NCBI GenBank assembly: GCA_947628595.1
Contig: CANRAN010000002.1
Span: forward strand, 1 to 27,512
Length of the DNA stretch: 27,512 nt
Source of the DNA: an uncultured Clostridia bacterium
GTDB taxonomy: Bacteria > Bacillota > Clostridia > Oscillospirales > Acutalibacteraceae
Reading direction: 5' to 3'
Part shown: one piece after another, positions 8,535 through 16,349 of the stretch
Layout: the number at the start of each line of letters is the position of its first letter
Numbering within the stretch: position 1 is the first letter of the stretch
The notes under the pieces: generated by a model
What the model was told of the DNA's origin: nothing
The model's database searches: none
What the model saw: the letters and a program-made list of their open reading frames with translations, nothing else
Made by a program: the position numbers and the translations under genes

Positions 8535-9202
8535 ACAGACTGCTTTCTATATTTTATCCTCGGAAATGCCCCTATTGTTCAAAGCCTCTAAAATATGATA
8601 TGACTGAATGTCTGGTTTGCAGAGCAGAGTTCCCGAAAACTCCGAGAATAGAGGCATTGCCAACGGGTGAAATATGTATTGCACCGTTTACATATAACGG
8701 TGCAATAAGAAGGGCGATATGTGATTATAAATTCAGAGGAAAGAAATTCAATGCATATAGTCTTGCGGGAGCGGTTGTATCCTCAATTAGAAATGTATAT
8801 TATAAGGATATGGGGTTCGAGGTCATAACCTGTGTTCCTATGAGTAAGGACAGGAAAATCGAAAGAGGCTTTAATCAGTCCGAACTTATAGCAAGATATG
8901 CGGCCGAGCAGCTTGATAAGCCGTTTGAAAATCTTCTTTATAGGGAAAGCGGTGCGGCTGTTCAGCATGAAAAGACATATAGTGAAAGAATTTCGGGTAA
9001 GGATGATAGTTTCCATGTTATATCTCAGGAAAAGGTCGAGGGCAAGAAGCTTCTCTTGATTGATGATATAATGACGACAGGTGTAACTCTTTCAAGATGC
9101 AGCACAATTCTAAGGGATTGCGGTGCGGAGAGGGTGTTTTGTGCATCTGTTGCTATTTCCAAGGAATATGGTGTACACAATAATATTTCGGGCGGCGGAT
9201 GA
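8531..9202 (+). CDS. comFC: ComFC-type amidophosphoribosyltransferase-fold protein
   Basis: This 223-residue protein carries an N-terminal four-cysteine zinc site (Cys13, 16, 27 and 30, in CPYC and CLVC) and a PRTase fold with the PRPP-loop LLLIDDIMTTGVT at about 174-186. It is the ComFC/GntX family. Members are needed for late steps of DNA uptake in competent Firmicutes and related bacteria; the chemistry is not established. Its start overlaps the recD2 stop by four bases, so the two are translationally coupled, which fits a shared link to single-stranded DNA handling. No comFA helicase is next to it. Confidence 0.92.
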   Translation: MNRLLSIFYPRKCPYCSKPLKYDMTECLVCRAEFPKTPRIEALPTGEICIAPFTYNGAIRRAICDYKFRGKKFNAYSLAGAVVSSIRNVYYKDMGFEVITCVPMSKDRKIERGFNQSELIARYAAEQLDKPFENLLYRESGAAVQHEKTYSERISGKDDSFHVISQEKVEGKKLLLIDDIMTTGVTLSRCSTILRDCGAERVFCASVAISKEYGVHNNISGGG

Positions 9203-9261
9203 TATAATAATATGGTTGTTAGGAAAGAGTATTTTTCAGCATAACGGAAAGGGTGTAGAAA

Positions 9262-10281
9262 ATGGGACTTGATATTGCAATAGATCTTGGTACCTCACGC
9301 ACGAGGATATATTTACAGAATAAAGGGAAGGTGATCGACGAGCCTTCTGTTATTGCTGTCAACCTTGATAATGATAATATAATGGCTGTGGGGGAGGAAG
9401 CGTATCGGATGCTTGGACGTACCTCCAACCGCTACAATGCTATTTACCCGCTTAGCGGAGGGGTTATATCCGATCTCGGACTTGTCGAGGTTATGATATC
9501 CTCCTTTTTGAAGAGAGTTGTTTCCTCGAGGATAGGTATGCCGAGGGCCGTTGCTTGCGTACCGGGGGAGATTACTGATGTTGAAAAGCGTGCTGTTGTC
9601 AATGCGATAAGCTGTTCGGGGATAAGGAGGGTATGCCTTATTGAGGAACCTGTTGCAGCAGCTATCGGAGCCGGAATAGATATTTCAAGTCCGCATGGTT
9701 CACTCGTTGTTGATATTGGCGGGGGAACGACAGATTTAGCTGTTATATCCCTCAGTGGTATTGCTGTATCGAGGTCAATTAAGCAAGCCGGAAATATTAT
9801 GGACGAGGAGATAATAAAGTATGTAAAGAGAAAGTATAATATGCTAATCGGAAAAAGGACAGCGGAAGAAGCAAAAATAAATATTGGTTGTGTCATTCCG
9901 GGCATGGGAATGGGAAAATTCCGCATAAAGGGTAGGAACATGATAACCGGTATGCCCATGTGGGTAGATCTTAAATCCGAGGAAACTGCGGAGCCTTTGA
10001 AAGAGATTGCCGCCGCCATAGTGCGTCAGGTACAGGATGTTCTTGAAGAAACTCCGCCGGAGCTTATCGGAGATATACATTCGGACGGCATTGTTCTGAC
10101 GGGCGGTGCTGCACAGATATCCGGTATGGACACCCTTATCAAAATGGCTACGGATTTACGCGTCACGACAGCGGAAAATCCTGCTGATTGCGTTGTGAAC
10201 GGATGCGGTGAGGCAATTAAGTATATTGACAGACTGCGTCATCCCGATGGTACTGTTAATCCAATTTCCGATCGTTTCTAA
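9262..10281 (+). CDS. second MreB-family actin (MreB/Mbl paralogue)
   Basis: This bacterial actin of 339 residues is clearly related to the MreB at 299 but divergent. It has phosphate-1 IDLGTSRT (7-14, where the canonical Asn before Thr is Arg), phosphate-2 VDIGGGTTDLAVIS (about 151-164), the KRKYN and IGKRTAEEAK segments shared with MreB, and a GGAAQISGM adenosine loop. Firmicutes often have extra MreB copies (Mbl, MreBH) that act in wall synthesis or sporulation; which one this is cannot be told here. It has no mreC or mreD partner and sits 59 bases after comFC, probably in the same transcript. AAAGGG precedes the ATG. The C-terminus carries about 15 extra residues (RHPDGTVNPISDRF). Confidence 0.92.
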   Translation: MGLDIAIDLGTSRTRIYLQNKGKVIDEPSVIAVNLDNDNIMAVGEEAYRMLGRTSNRYNAIYPLSGGVISDLGLVEVMISSFLKRVVSSRIGMPRAVACVPGEITDVEKRAVVNAISCSGIRRVCLIEEPVAAAIGAGIDISSPHGSLVVDIGGGTTDLAVISLSGIAVSRSIKQAGNIMDEEIIKYVKRKYNMLIGKRTAEEAKINIGCVIPGMGMGKFRIKGRNMITGMPMWVDLKSEETAEPLKEIAAAIVRQVQDVLEETPPELIGDIHSDGIVLTGGAAQISGMDTLIKMATDLRVTTAENPADCVVNGCGEAIKYIDRLRHPDGTVNPISDRF

Positions 10282-10351
10282 TGATTTTTTGGATAATATA
10301 GTTATTTTTCTCTTAGCTGTATAAAAAATTCAGAATAGTGGAAGTTTAAAT

Positions 10352-10401
10352 AAAAAAGGGACTTCGGCAGAGTCTTTAAGACTTTGTACGAATGTCCCTT
10401 T
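10352..10401. terminator. long stem-loop, probable bidirectional terminator
   Basis: AAAGGGAC (10355-10362) pairs with GTCCCTTT (10394-10401). The stem continues as TTCG/CGAA and GCAGAGTC/GACTTTGT with two single-base bulges, about 20 pairs in all. On the - strand it is followed by TTTTTTATTT, a clear intrinsic terminator for the murA-side genes. On the + strand the T-run is poorer (TGAATTTTAT), but it may also stop transcripts from mreB2. It lies between convergent blocks. Confidence 0.7.
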
Positions 10402-10436
10402 GAATTTTATAGTAAAAACATTTGTGTTATTCAAAT

Positions 10437-10586
10437 TTATATATTTATAAAAATAAGTCCTGTTATGATTATTATAGCGATAATTGAAAGCAATTTCGCA
10501 ATGCTTTTATGTTTGTATACGTCTGTGCCTTTATCGATTTCGGATTTAGCTTTATTTATTGTTATTATGGATATGTAAAATTCGAG
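10437..10586 (-). pseudogene. start-less reading frame, possible remnant of a small membrane protein
   Basis: An open frame of 49 codons with no ATG, GTG or TTG runs from a stop at 10587-10589 to TAA at 10437. It encodes a polar segment (INKAKSEIDKGTDVYKHK) followed by a hydrophobic helix (LLSIIAIIIITGLIFI). The pattern, a polar stretch with Lys/Ser then a final helix, recalls the C-terminal end of CD225/dispanin-like small membrane proteins. It follows the 138-residue membrane gene by 8 bases in a different frame, so it may be a broken neighbour of that gene. The resemblance is by eye only. The rest of 10282-10593 is AT-rich and shows nothing else beyond the stem-loop. Confidence 0.35.
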
Positions 10587-10593
10587 TTATTTT

Positions 10594-11010
10594 TTATCTT
10601 GGGAGATTATTATATAAAAAAGTACCGCATATAATAAGTAATATTATCGTTATGATATACATTACGATGTTAATTATAAGACCAAATACAGACAAAATTG
10701 TTCCGACAACAGCAGGTGAAGATTTTTGTTTTGGGGACAATTCACTATGCTTTTTGTCCTCATGTGCAAGAAAAAGTCCTATTATCGACATGAGTATCGG
10801 AAATATCGGAGTTAAGCAGAATACAACGGACATAATACCACATATGAAACTTCCCCACGAATTACCTTTATTGAGATCATAAATCGGTTTCGGATAACCT
10901 TCATACGGATAATTCGGATATTTGCCGGTTCCCTCTGAACCAGTATTTTCTGTATGTTCATTAACAACATAGTCCTCCTTACCAAGATTAATAGTCTGTT
11001 TTTTATCCAT
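10594..11010 (-). CDS. small two-helix membrane protein, DUF4190-like
   Basis: This protein of 138 residues has a polar N-terminal half rich in Gly, Tyr and Pro (YPNYPYEGYPKPIYD, about 34-48), then two hydrophobic stretches at about 53-82 and 98-132 separated by a charged loop (HEDKKHSELSPKQKS). This tail-plus-two-helices layout, with GIMSVVFCLTPIFPILMSIIGL in the first helix, is typical of DUF4190 proteins, whose function is unknown. The start has a strong GAAAGGGGG site, 7 bases ahead. It lies 79 bases after rlmH on the same strand and may be read from the same transcript. Confidence 0.8.
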   Translation of the reverse strand: MDKKQTINLGKEDYVVNEHTENTGSEGTGKYPNYPYEGYPKPIYDLNKGNSWGSFICGIMSVVFCLTPIFPILMSIIGLFLAHEDKKHSELSPKQKSSPAVVGTILSVFGLIINIVMYIITIILLIICGTFLYNNLPR

Positions 11011-11089
11011 AATAAAATCCCCCTTTCATATAAAAATTCAGTTTTCTGTTCTCCATACGTTCGCTTTAGCGTAAAGTCGTGGAAGCTAA

Positions 11090-11572
11090 TTATTTATGAT
11101 ATTTTCCTCTGTTGTTTATCTGAAATGCTCTGTATAACTGTTCGCAAAGCATTACCCTTGCAAGCTGGTGCGGAAAGGTCATTTTTGACATTGACATTTT
11201 AATTTCGGCAAGTTTTTTAACATCATTAGAGAGTCCGTATGATCCTCCTATTATAAATACTATATTGCCGTTTCTATATGTGGCATTGTCGCTTATTACT
11301 TTCGCAAGTTCTTCAGAAGAATAAAGCCTGCCCTCTATACACATTGCGGCAATTAAAGCACCGCTTGGTATTTTTGATATAATTCTTTGTCCCTCTTTGG
11401 TTATTGTGTTATTGATCTGTGCATTGGAGGGATTGTCGGGAAGCCTCTCCTCGTCAACCTCGGTTATAGAAAAATCAGCAAATCTGCTCATTCTTTTTGA
11501 ATATTCTGCTATTGCCTTTCTCCAGTATTCCTCCTTGAGCTTTCCTACACATAGAATATTTATCTTTATCAT
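11090..11572 (-). CDS. rlmH: 23S rRNA (pseudouridine1915-N3)-methyltransferase RlmH
   Basis: This SPOUT-class methyltransferase has 160 residues, the normal length. It methylates pseudouridine 1915 in helix 69 of 23S rRNA, using S-adenosylmethionine, on the assembled 70S ribosome. Diagnostic segments are the N-terminal INILCVGKLKEEYW, the cofactor-knot FIIGGSYGLSNDV (about 106-118), and the C-terminal FPHQLARVMLCEQLYRA with a final KYHK. It follows walJ by 15 bases; walJ and rlmH are also close together in Bacillus near the walRK locus. Confidence 0.96.
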   Translation of the reverse strand: MIKINILCVGKLKEEYWRKAIAEYSKRMSRFADFSITEVDEERLPDNPSNAQINNTITKEGQRIISKIPSGALIAAMCIEGRLYSSEELAKVISDNATYRNGNIVFIIGGSYGLSNDVKKLAEIKMSMSKMTFPHQLARVMLCEQLYRAFQINNRGKYHK

Positions 11573-11587
11573 ATTATTCCTCTTAGA

Positions 11588-12376
11588 TCAATATATCAGA
11601 TATTTGTTATCCTTTTCTTCGGCAACTGTCAGCATATAGTCAAGGTTTCTTTTCATCTTATTTTCCTCAAAGGCGCATACACTTGTTTGTTCGGCGAGAA
11701 ACGGTATATTATTTTCCTTGCTGAGATGTGCAAGCACAAAACGTGTAGTCCCACTCCGTGCAAGCCTTACGGCAATGTCTGCACAGCTATCGTTAGACAG
11801 ATGACCGTGGTCGGAAAGTATTCGTTTTTTGAGCTGATAGGGATAATATCCGTTTTGAAGCATTCCTATATCATGGTTTGATTCAAGCACGACTGTATCA
11901 CAGCCGCTCAATGCAGACTCTATGTCACTGCTGATTATGCCCGTATCAGTTGCAAAGGCTGTCTTTCTTCCGTCAGCAGTTTCCACAACATAGCCGTAAC
12001 CCTCTGCACAGTCGTGCGAGATGCGAAAAGGAGTAATACGAACATCATCAGTTTCCATACCGTCAAGGGTAATAGGGGAGATATTAACACTTTCATTTAT
12101 AAGTGCTTTATACTCCATTTCCTTTATTGTACCGTCTGATGCATAGACCTTCATTCCGTACCTCGAAGCAAGCACACGTAACCCCTTTGTATGGTCAATA
12201 TGCTCATGTGTGATAAATATTGCTCTTACGTTTTTTATATCAAGCTCTCTTTCTTCGAGGGCTGTTTTTATTTGTTTTGCACTTCTTCCCGCATCTATGA
12301 GTATGCCGCTTTCGTTTGTGCCTAAATAATAACAATTTCCCGAACTGCCGCTGAACAGCGGATATAATCTCGGCAT
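11588..12376 (-). CDS. walJ: metallo-beta-lactamase-fold hydrolase WalJ/YycJ
   Basis: This 262-residue MBL-fold protein has the metal site THEHIDH (about 56-62), an early LFSGSSGNCYYLG motif, ILIDAG at 25-30, and later metal ligands in SHDCAEGYGY, ATDTG and the HLS near the end. It matches YycJ/WalJ, a family with nuclease-like sequence features linked to the WalRK wall-stress system; the physiological substrate is not settled. The start has GGAGGGAAGG. It lies between murA and rlmH, but the terminator at 12414-12449 suggests that part of its transcription is separate from murA. The wal two-component genes are not in this window. Confidence 0.93.
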   Translation of the reverse strand: MPRLYPLFSGSSGNCYYLGTNESGILIDAGRSAKQIKTALEERELDIKNVRAIFITHEHIDHTKGLRVLASRYGMKVYASDGTIKEMEYKALINESVNISPITLDGMETDDVRITPFRISHDCAEGYGYVVETADGRKTAFATDTGIISSDIESALSGCDTVVLESNHDIGMLQNGYYPYQLKKRILSDHGHLSNDSCADIAVRLARSGTTRFVLAHLSKENNIPFLAEQTSVCAFEENKMKRNLDYMLTVAEEKDNKYLIY

Positions 12377-12413
12377 TTTTTACCTTCCCTCCGATAACAA
12401 TTACACCACTATC

Positions 12414-12449
12414 TTAAAACAGGGAAGCCGACAAAGTGTCAGGCTTCCC
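12414..12449 (-). terminator. intrinsic terminator after murA
   Basis: On the - strand GGGAAGCC and GGCTTCCC (12422-12449) form an 8-base-pair stem, extended by a GACA/TGTC inner pairing, followed by TGTTTTAAG. It lies in the 88-base gap between murA and walJ, so walJ-rlmH may need read-through or its own promoter. Confidence 0.7.
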
Positions 12450-12464
12450 CTGAAATATTTGAAG

Positions 12465-13742
12465 TTAATTCCGATTTATACTGTCATCTGTTTCTATAAG
12501 CTTTATATCAGCTCCTACCGCTGACAACTTACCCACAACGTCCTCATAGCCGCGCTCAATATGCCTTATATCCTCAATATATGTCGTGCCCCTTGCACCG
12601 AGTGCGGCAACTATCATAGCAGCACCGGCACGCAGATCCGTAGCCTTAACAGGTGTGCCTGTAAGAACTTCAACACCTCGCACTATGGCAAGACTGTCAT
12701 CTACTGTTATATCCGCTCCCATCCTGCGAAGCTCATCTACATAACGGAAACGATTATCCCATACAGCTTCATTAACCATACTCATCCCATCCGCCGTAGT
12801 CAGAAGTGCAGCAATCTGAGGCTGCATATCCGTAGGAAAACCCGGGTGGGGCATAGTTGTAACATTACATCTCTTCAGCCTTCCGTTACAGATTACACGG
12901 ACAGAATCGTCAAATTCCTCTATTGTGACACCCATTTCACGGAGCTTTGCGGTTATTGACTCAAGGTGCTTCGGGATAACATTCTGTATAAGAACATCCC
13001 CTCCCGCACTGCAAACCGCAGCCATATATGTTCCTGCCTCTATCTGATCGGGGATTATAGAATATGTTGTACCTCTCAGGGTTTTTACACCGTTTATCTT
13101 TATAACATCGGTGCCTGCACCCCTGACATCAGCTCCCATTGAATTGAGAAAATTTGCGAGATCTACAATATGAGGCTCCTTTGCCGCATTTTCTATTGTC
13201 GTTCTGCCCTCCGCCTTGACGGCTGCAAGCATTACATTCACGGTAGCACCGACAGAAACGACATCAAGGTAAATGTGATTTCCGACAAGCTTATCGGCTT
13301 TTATTTTTATCATATCATCTGCAACACAGTGCGTGGCACCGAGAATACCAAAGCCTTTAAGGTGCTGATCAACGGGACGAACGCCAAAATCACAACCTCC
13401 GGGAAGTGCAACATCTGCTTTGAGATATTTTCCGAGAAGTGCCCCCATAAGATAGCTTGATGCTCTCATATGACGCACAAGGTCATAGGTCGCAACGGGT
13501 TCCTTTATACCGCTTGGATCTATCTCTAAGGAGGTTTTGTTTATATGTCGGACACTCGCCCCCATTTTACAAAGAATCTCATCTATTATATTGACGTCTT
13601 CTATATCAGGTATGTTTTCAAGAAGACATACACCGTCAGACAGAATTACTGCCGGTATTATAGCCACAGCAGCATTTTTTGCACCGCTTATTTTTATTGT
13701 TCCGTGAAGCCTGTTGCCTCCGGTTATAACTAACTTTTTCAA
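12465..13742 (-). CDS. murA: UDP-N-acetylglucosamine 1-carboxyvinyltransferase MurA
   Basis: This 425-residue EPSP-synthase-fold enzyme transfers enolpyruvate from PEP to UDP-GlcNAc, the first committed step of peptidoglycan synthesis. It has the substrate Lys22 in SGAKNA, the active-site loop PGGCDFGVRPVDQHL with the catalytic Cys117 (the fosfomycin target in this family), and late RYVDELRRMGA and RAGAAMIVAAL motifs. Cys rather than Asp at 117 predicts the usual fosfomycin-sensitive form. The start is a TTG at 13742, with GGGAG 9 bases upstream. Low-GC bacteria usually carry two MurA copies; which this is cannot be decided here. Confidence 0.96.
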   Translation of the reverse strand: MKKLVITGGNRLHGTIKISGAKNAAVAIIPAVILSDGVCLLENIPDIEDVNIIDEILCKMGASVRHINKTSLEIDPSGIKEPVATYDLVRHMRASSYLMGALLGKYLKADVALPGGCDFGVRPVDQHLKGFGILGATHCVADDMIKIKADKLVGNHIYLDVVSVGATVNVMLAAVKAEGRTTIENAAKEPHIVDLANFLNSMGADVRGAGTDVIKINGVKTLRGTTYSIIPDQIEAGTYMAAVCSAGGDVLIQNVIPKHLESITAKLREMGVTIEEFDDSVRVICNGRLKRCNVTTMPHPGFPTDMQPQIAALLTTADGMSMVNEAVWDNRFRYVDELRRMGADITVDDSLAIVRGVEVLTGTPVKATDLRAGAAMIVAALGARGTTYIEDIRHIERGYEDVVGKLSAVGADIKLIETDDSINRN

Positions 13743-13799
13743 AGCTCAACACTCCCACCGTTATTGTTTGAAGGAATACAAGTATATTTTCCGGATTAA

Positions 13800-13985
13800 T
13801 TACATCTGTTCAGCCATTATACATACTGTCCGGAAATCAAATTCGGGATGTTGCTCCTCATCTAATAAAATCTGAGGTATTGTGCGAATACTCCTTAGTG
13901 CAGCCACTTTTACATCATAATTGAGAGAAATTGTTTTGTCACGCTTTTCCCGACATAGCGTAATCATATTACATGGCGGCTGCAA
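13800..13985 (-). CDS. doubtful small ORF, 61 residues
   Basis: The frame begins MQPPCNMITLCREKRDK and ends FDFRTVCIMAEQM. It is not recognised. There is no Shine-Dalgarno ahead of the ATG, no signal or membrane segment, and its end lies 57 bases before murA. It may be the tail of a decayed gene or a chance frame, and is reported only so that the spacer is fully described. Confidence 0.2.
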   Translation of the reverse strand: MQPPCNMITLCREKRDKTISLNYDVKVAALRSIRTIPQILLDEEQHPEFDFRTVCIMAEQM

Positions 13986-14235
13986 ATTGCGGATTGTTTA
14001 TCCCACCGCAAACAAATACATAATCTACACTGCACACATATTACTGCCAATAACAATATATAAAAATTAAGTCACTCTTGAGTAATAATAATACAAATAA
14101 TAATTAAAGTCAATATAAATTTTTCCTAAACTTGCTTTTTCATTAAAATAAAGTATTTTTTCATAAAAAAGACCCGATATATGACAAAAATTACATTTTT
14201 ATTATTCGTCATCATTAATGAAGGTATTGTTGGCT

Positions 14236-14281
14236 GCAAAGTGCCATGTGGGAGTTGTACAGCAGTGGAGTATTACTTTGC
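14236..14281. repeat. inverted repeat just beyond the aminopeptidase gene
   Basis: GCAAAGT (14236-14242) is the inverse of ACTTTGC (14275-14281), 32 bases apart; the interior contains a further loose pairing (CCAT...GTGG). There is no T-run. It could be a structured 3' end for the minus-strand operon, which stops at 14294, but chance is possible. Confidence 0.3.
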
Positions 14282-14293
14282 GGGAATATCGGC

Positions 14294-15706
14294 TCAGGCA
14301 TTGTAAAATTCATACAATGCTCTGTATGTCATATAAACATCAAGCTTTGAAACTACTTCAAGCGGTGCGTGCATCGAAAGGACAGGCACACCGAGATCTA
14401 CAACATCGGCATTGAGATTGGCAACGAATTTTGCTATTGTTCCGCCTCCGCCTCCGTCAACCTTGCCAAGCTCTGCAACCTGAAAAAGTACATTTTTGCC
14501 GTCAAGCAGACTGCGTATTTTTGCCATATATTCAGCACTTGCATCTGAGGTGGAATATTTACCGCCGCTTCCTGTATATTTTGATATAACGGTACCTCCG
14601 TTCACATAAGCCGAATTATTCGCCTCAAATGCGGATGAATAGGTTGGATCAAAAGCGGCACTTACATCTGCCGATAGACAGGTGCTTTTTGCCATTACAT
14701 GACGGACCTCTTCTCCGTCCGCTTTCGCAAGATCCTCTATGAAATCTATCACATAGGTTGATCTCATACCGGTATTTCCGTCACTGCCTATTTCCTCCCT
14801 GTCTGTAAGTACCGTTATGATTGTGCTTTCCGGAGCCTCGGTATGTAATGCTGCGAGCAAAGCCGGATATGCACATACCTTATCATCATGACCATAAGCT
14901 GCAATCATACTTTTGTCAAAGCCGAGATCCCTTGCCTTGCCTGCGGGAACCATTGAAAGATCAGCGGATACAAAATCATCCTCGGTTATACCGTATTTTT
15001 CAAAAAGTATGTTCATTATATTAAGCTTGACATTTTCGCTTTCCTCATCTCTGCTGAACGGTCTGCTTCCGATAAGCACATTGAGCTGTTCGCCGTCAAA
15101 TGCCTTTGTCATAACCTTGGACATCTGCTCATTTGCAAGGTGGGGGAGAAGATCGGTAACACAAAAGCACGGTTCGGCCTCATCGTCACCTACATTTACC
15201 GTAATGCATTTTCCGTCCTCAAGGGCAATCACACCATGAAGTGCAAGCGGAATTGTAGGCCATTGATATTTCTTTAGACCACCGTAGTAGTGGGTTTTGA
15301 AAAGTGCAAGATCATTTGCCTCATATAAAGGATTCGGCTTGAGATCAAGGCGTGGTGAATCTATGTGTGCAATTCCGAGCCTTACCCCGTTGTGTGTTCC
15401 GTTTTTGCCGATAACGGCAAGTATAACTGCCTGATTTCTGTTATTTACATATACCTTATCGCCGACCTTATATTCCTTTGTTCTATCGTATTCGGTAAAA
15501 CCGACCTTTTCTGCAGCGGATACAGCATAGGCAACTGCTTCACGCTCAATTTTTGCATTATTGAGAAAGTTTTTATAATTTTCGCAGAACTCATCCGCAT
15601 TTTTTATTTCCTCCTCGCTGACTTTATAAAAGCCGTTTTTTGTATTGCGGAAAAGCTTTTCTTTCAGCTTTGCCGAAGCACTCTTTTCTTCCTTGTTATT
15701 AGACAT
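14294..15706 (-). CDS. M18-family aminopeptidase
   Basis: This 470-residue metallopeptidase belongs to the aspartyl/leucyl aminopeptidase M18 family, dodecameric cytosolic enzymes that remove N-terminal residues from peptides. Two-zinc site elements are visible in order: AHIDSPRLDLKPNPL (His114), AYGHDDKVCAYPAL (about 268-281), the catalytic DREEIGSDGNTG, and the terminal VLSMHAPLEV with the last histidine ligand. The length is that of the bacterial clostridial branch. The start ATG follows AAAGGAACG. It is 51 bases downstream of the lytic transglycosylase, at the 3' end of the prfA operon, and no clear terminator follows. Confidence 0.93.
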   Translation of the reverse strand: MSNNKEEKSASAKLKEKLFRNTKNGFYKVSEEEIKNADEFCENYKNFLNNAKIEREAVAYAVSAAEKVGFTEYDRTKEYKVGDKVYVNNRNQAVILAVIGKNGTHNGVRLGIAHIDSPRLDLKPNPLYEANDLALFKTHYYGGLKKYQWPTIPLALHGVIALEDGKCITVNVGDDEAEPCFCVTDLLPHLANEQMSKVMTKAFDGEQLNVLIGSRPFSRDEESENVKLNIMNILFEKYGITEDDFVSADLSMVPAGKARDLGFDKSMIAAYGHDDKVCAYPALLAALHTEAPESTIITVLTDREEIGSDGNTGMRSTYVIDFIEDLAKADGEEVRHVMAKSTCLSADVSAAFDPTYSSAFEANNSAYVNGGTVISKYTGSGGKYSTSDASAEYMAKIRSLLDGKNVLFQVAELGKVDGGGGGTIAKFVANLNADVVDLGVPVLSMHAPLEVVSKLDVYMTYRALYEFYNA

Positions 15707-15756
15707 GGGTCATCGTTCCTTTCATATTTTGATTTTTTATTTTTGTAAGAGAATTA

Positions 15757-16341
15757 TTACTTTGTACTGTTATACAATCTTATATAACAGCTTTTATTTT
15801 GTGCGACAATATGCCGATAATTTTCTGTTTCCCCGAACGGAACCTCCTTGAGAGTTTTTCCGTCATCGGAATAGTTTTCATCCTCAAGCCACGAATCTAC
15901 ATGACCGATACCGGCATTATATGCACAAACAGCAGTATCCTCGTTGCCGTACATATCGAGCAGCACAGATAAAATATTAGTGCCGTAATCTATATTTATT
16001 CCGCTGTTATAGAGGTCATCTACCGTGTAGTCCTTATATTCCTCTTCAACATAATAGGTCTGTATCCATTCAAAGGTATCAGGTGTTATCTGCATCAGAC
16101 CTATCGCTCCCGCCGGGGAAACGGCATCGGGATCAAAGTCACTTTCTGTCTTTATAATCCCATAAATCAGGTATTTATCAACACCGTATTTTTTCGAGGC
16201 TGCTTCTACCTCTGTCTGATATTTCAGCGGATATGTATCATAAATGTATTTATCATGCAGTGCTTTAAGACCGTATGAGCCCACTATTGCCACAATAAGA
16301 ACAACAGCAATGCATATAAATGCTCTTACAGTTTTTTTCAC
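15757..16341 (-). CDS. membrane-anchored lytic transglycosylase (SLT domain)
   Basis: This is a peptidoglycan-cleaving enzyme with an N-terminal signal anchor at about residues 8-26 and a soluble lytic transglycosylase fold outside the membrane. The catalytic glutamate lies in IIKTESDFDP (Glu66 from the GTG start), followed by the diagnostic AGAIGLMQITPDTF and later AYNAGIGHVDSWL. I choose the GTG at 16341 (VKKTVRAFICIAVV) over the ATG at 16365, because the strong AAAGGAGG lies inside the longer frame, just after that ATG and over the coaE stop. Spacing to the GTG is 12 bases, a little long. Small SLT proteins of this type occur next to coaE in related Firmicutes. Confidence 0.92.
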   Translation of the reverse strand: MKKTVRAFICIAVVLIVAIVGSYGLKALHDKYIYDTYPLKYQTEVEAASKKYGVDKYLIYGIIKTESDFDPDAVSPAGAIGLMQITPDTFEWIQTYYVEEEYKDYTVDDLYNSGINIDYGTNILSVLLDMYGNEDTAVCAYNAGIGHVDSWLEDENYSDDGKTLKEVPFGETENYRHIVAQNKSCYIRLYNSTK

Positions 16342-16349
16342 CTGCTGCC

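Larger units (their letters stand above)
13743..14293. other. 550-base spacer without a clear gene
   Basis: This is the largest gap in the core part of the window, between the murA leader and the end of the M18 aminopeptidase. An ATG-started frame of 61 codons lies on the - strand at 13800-13985 and has no recognisable similarity or good ribosome-binding site; it may be a remnant. Bases 14040-14215 are strongly AT-rich with no coding signal. A GCAAAGT/ACTTTGC inverted repeat lies at 14236-14281. No convincing terminator for the aminopeptidase operon and no convincing murA promoter could be picked out. Confidence 0.5.

Noticed and set aside
9444..10019. A 191-codon open frame opposite the second mreB
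   Set aside because: It is antisense to conserved actin motifs, has no start signal, and its proline/isoleucine-rich composition is typical of a shadow frame.
10384..10578. A + strand ORF of 64 codons
   Set aside because: It begins within the long stem-loop, has no ribosome-binding site and is rich in Ile from AT-rich sequence; the opposite strand gives a more protein-like reading.
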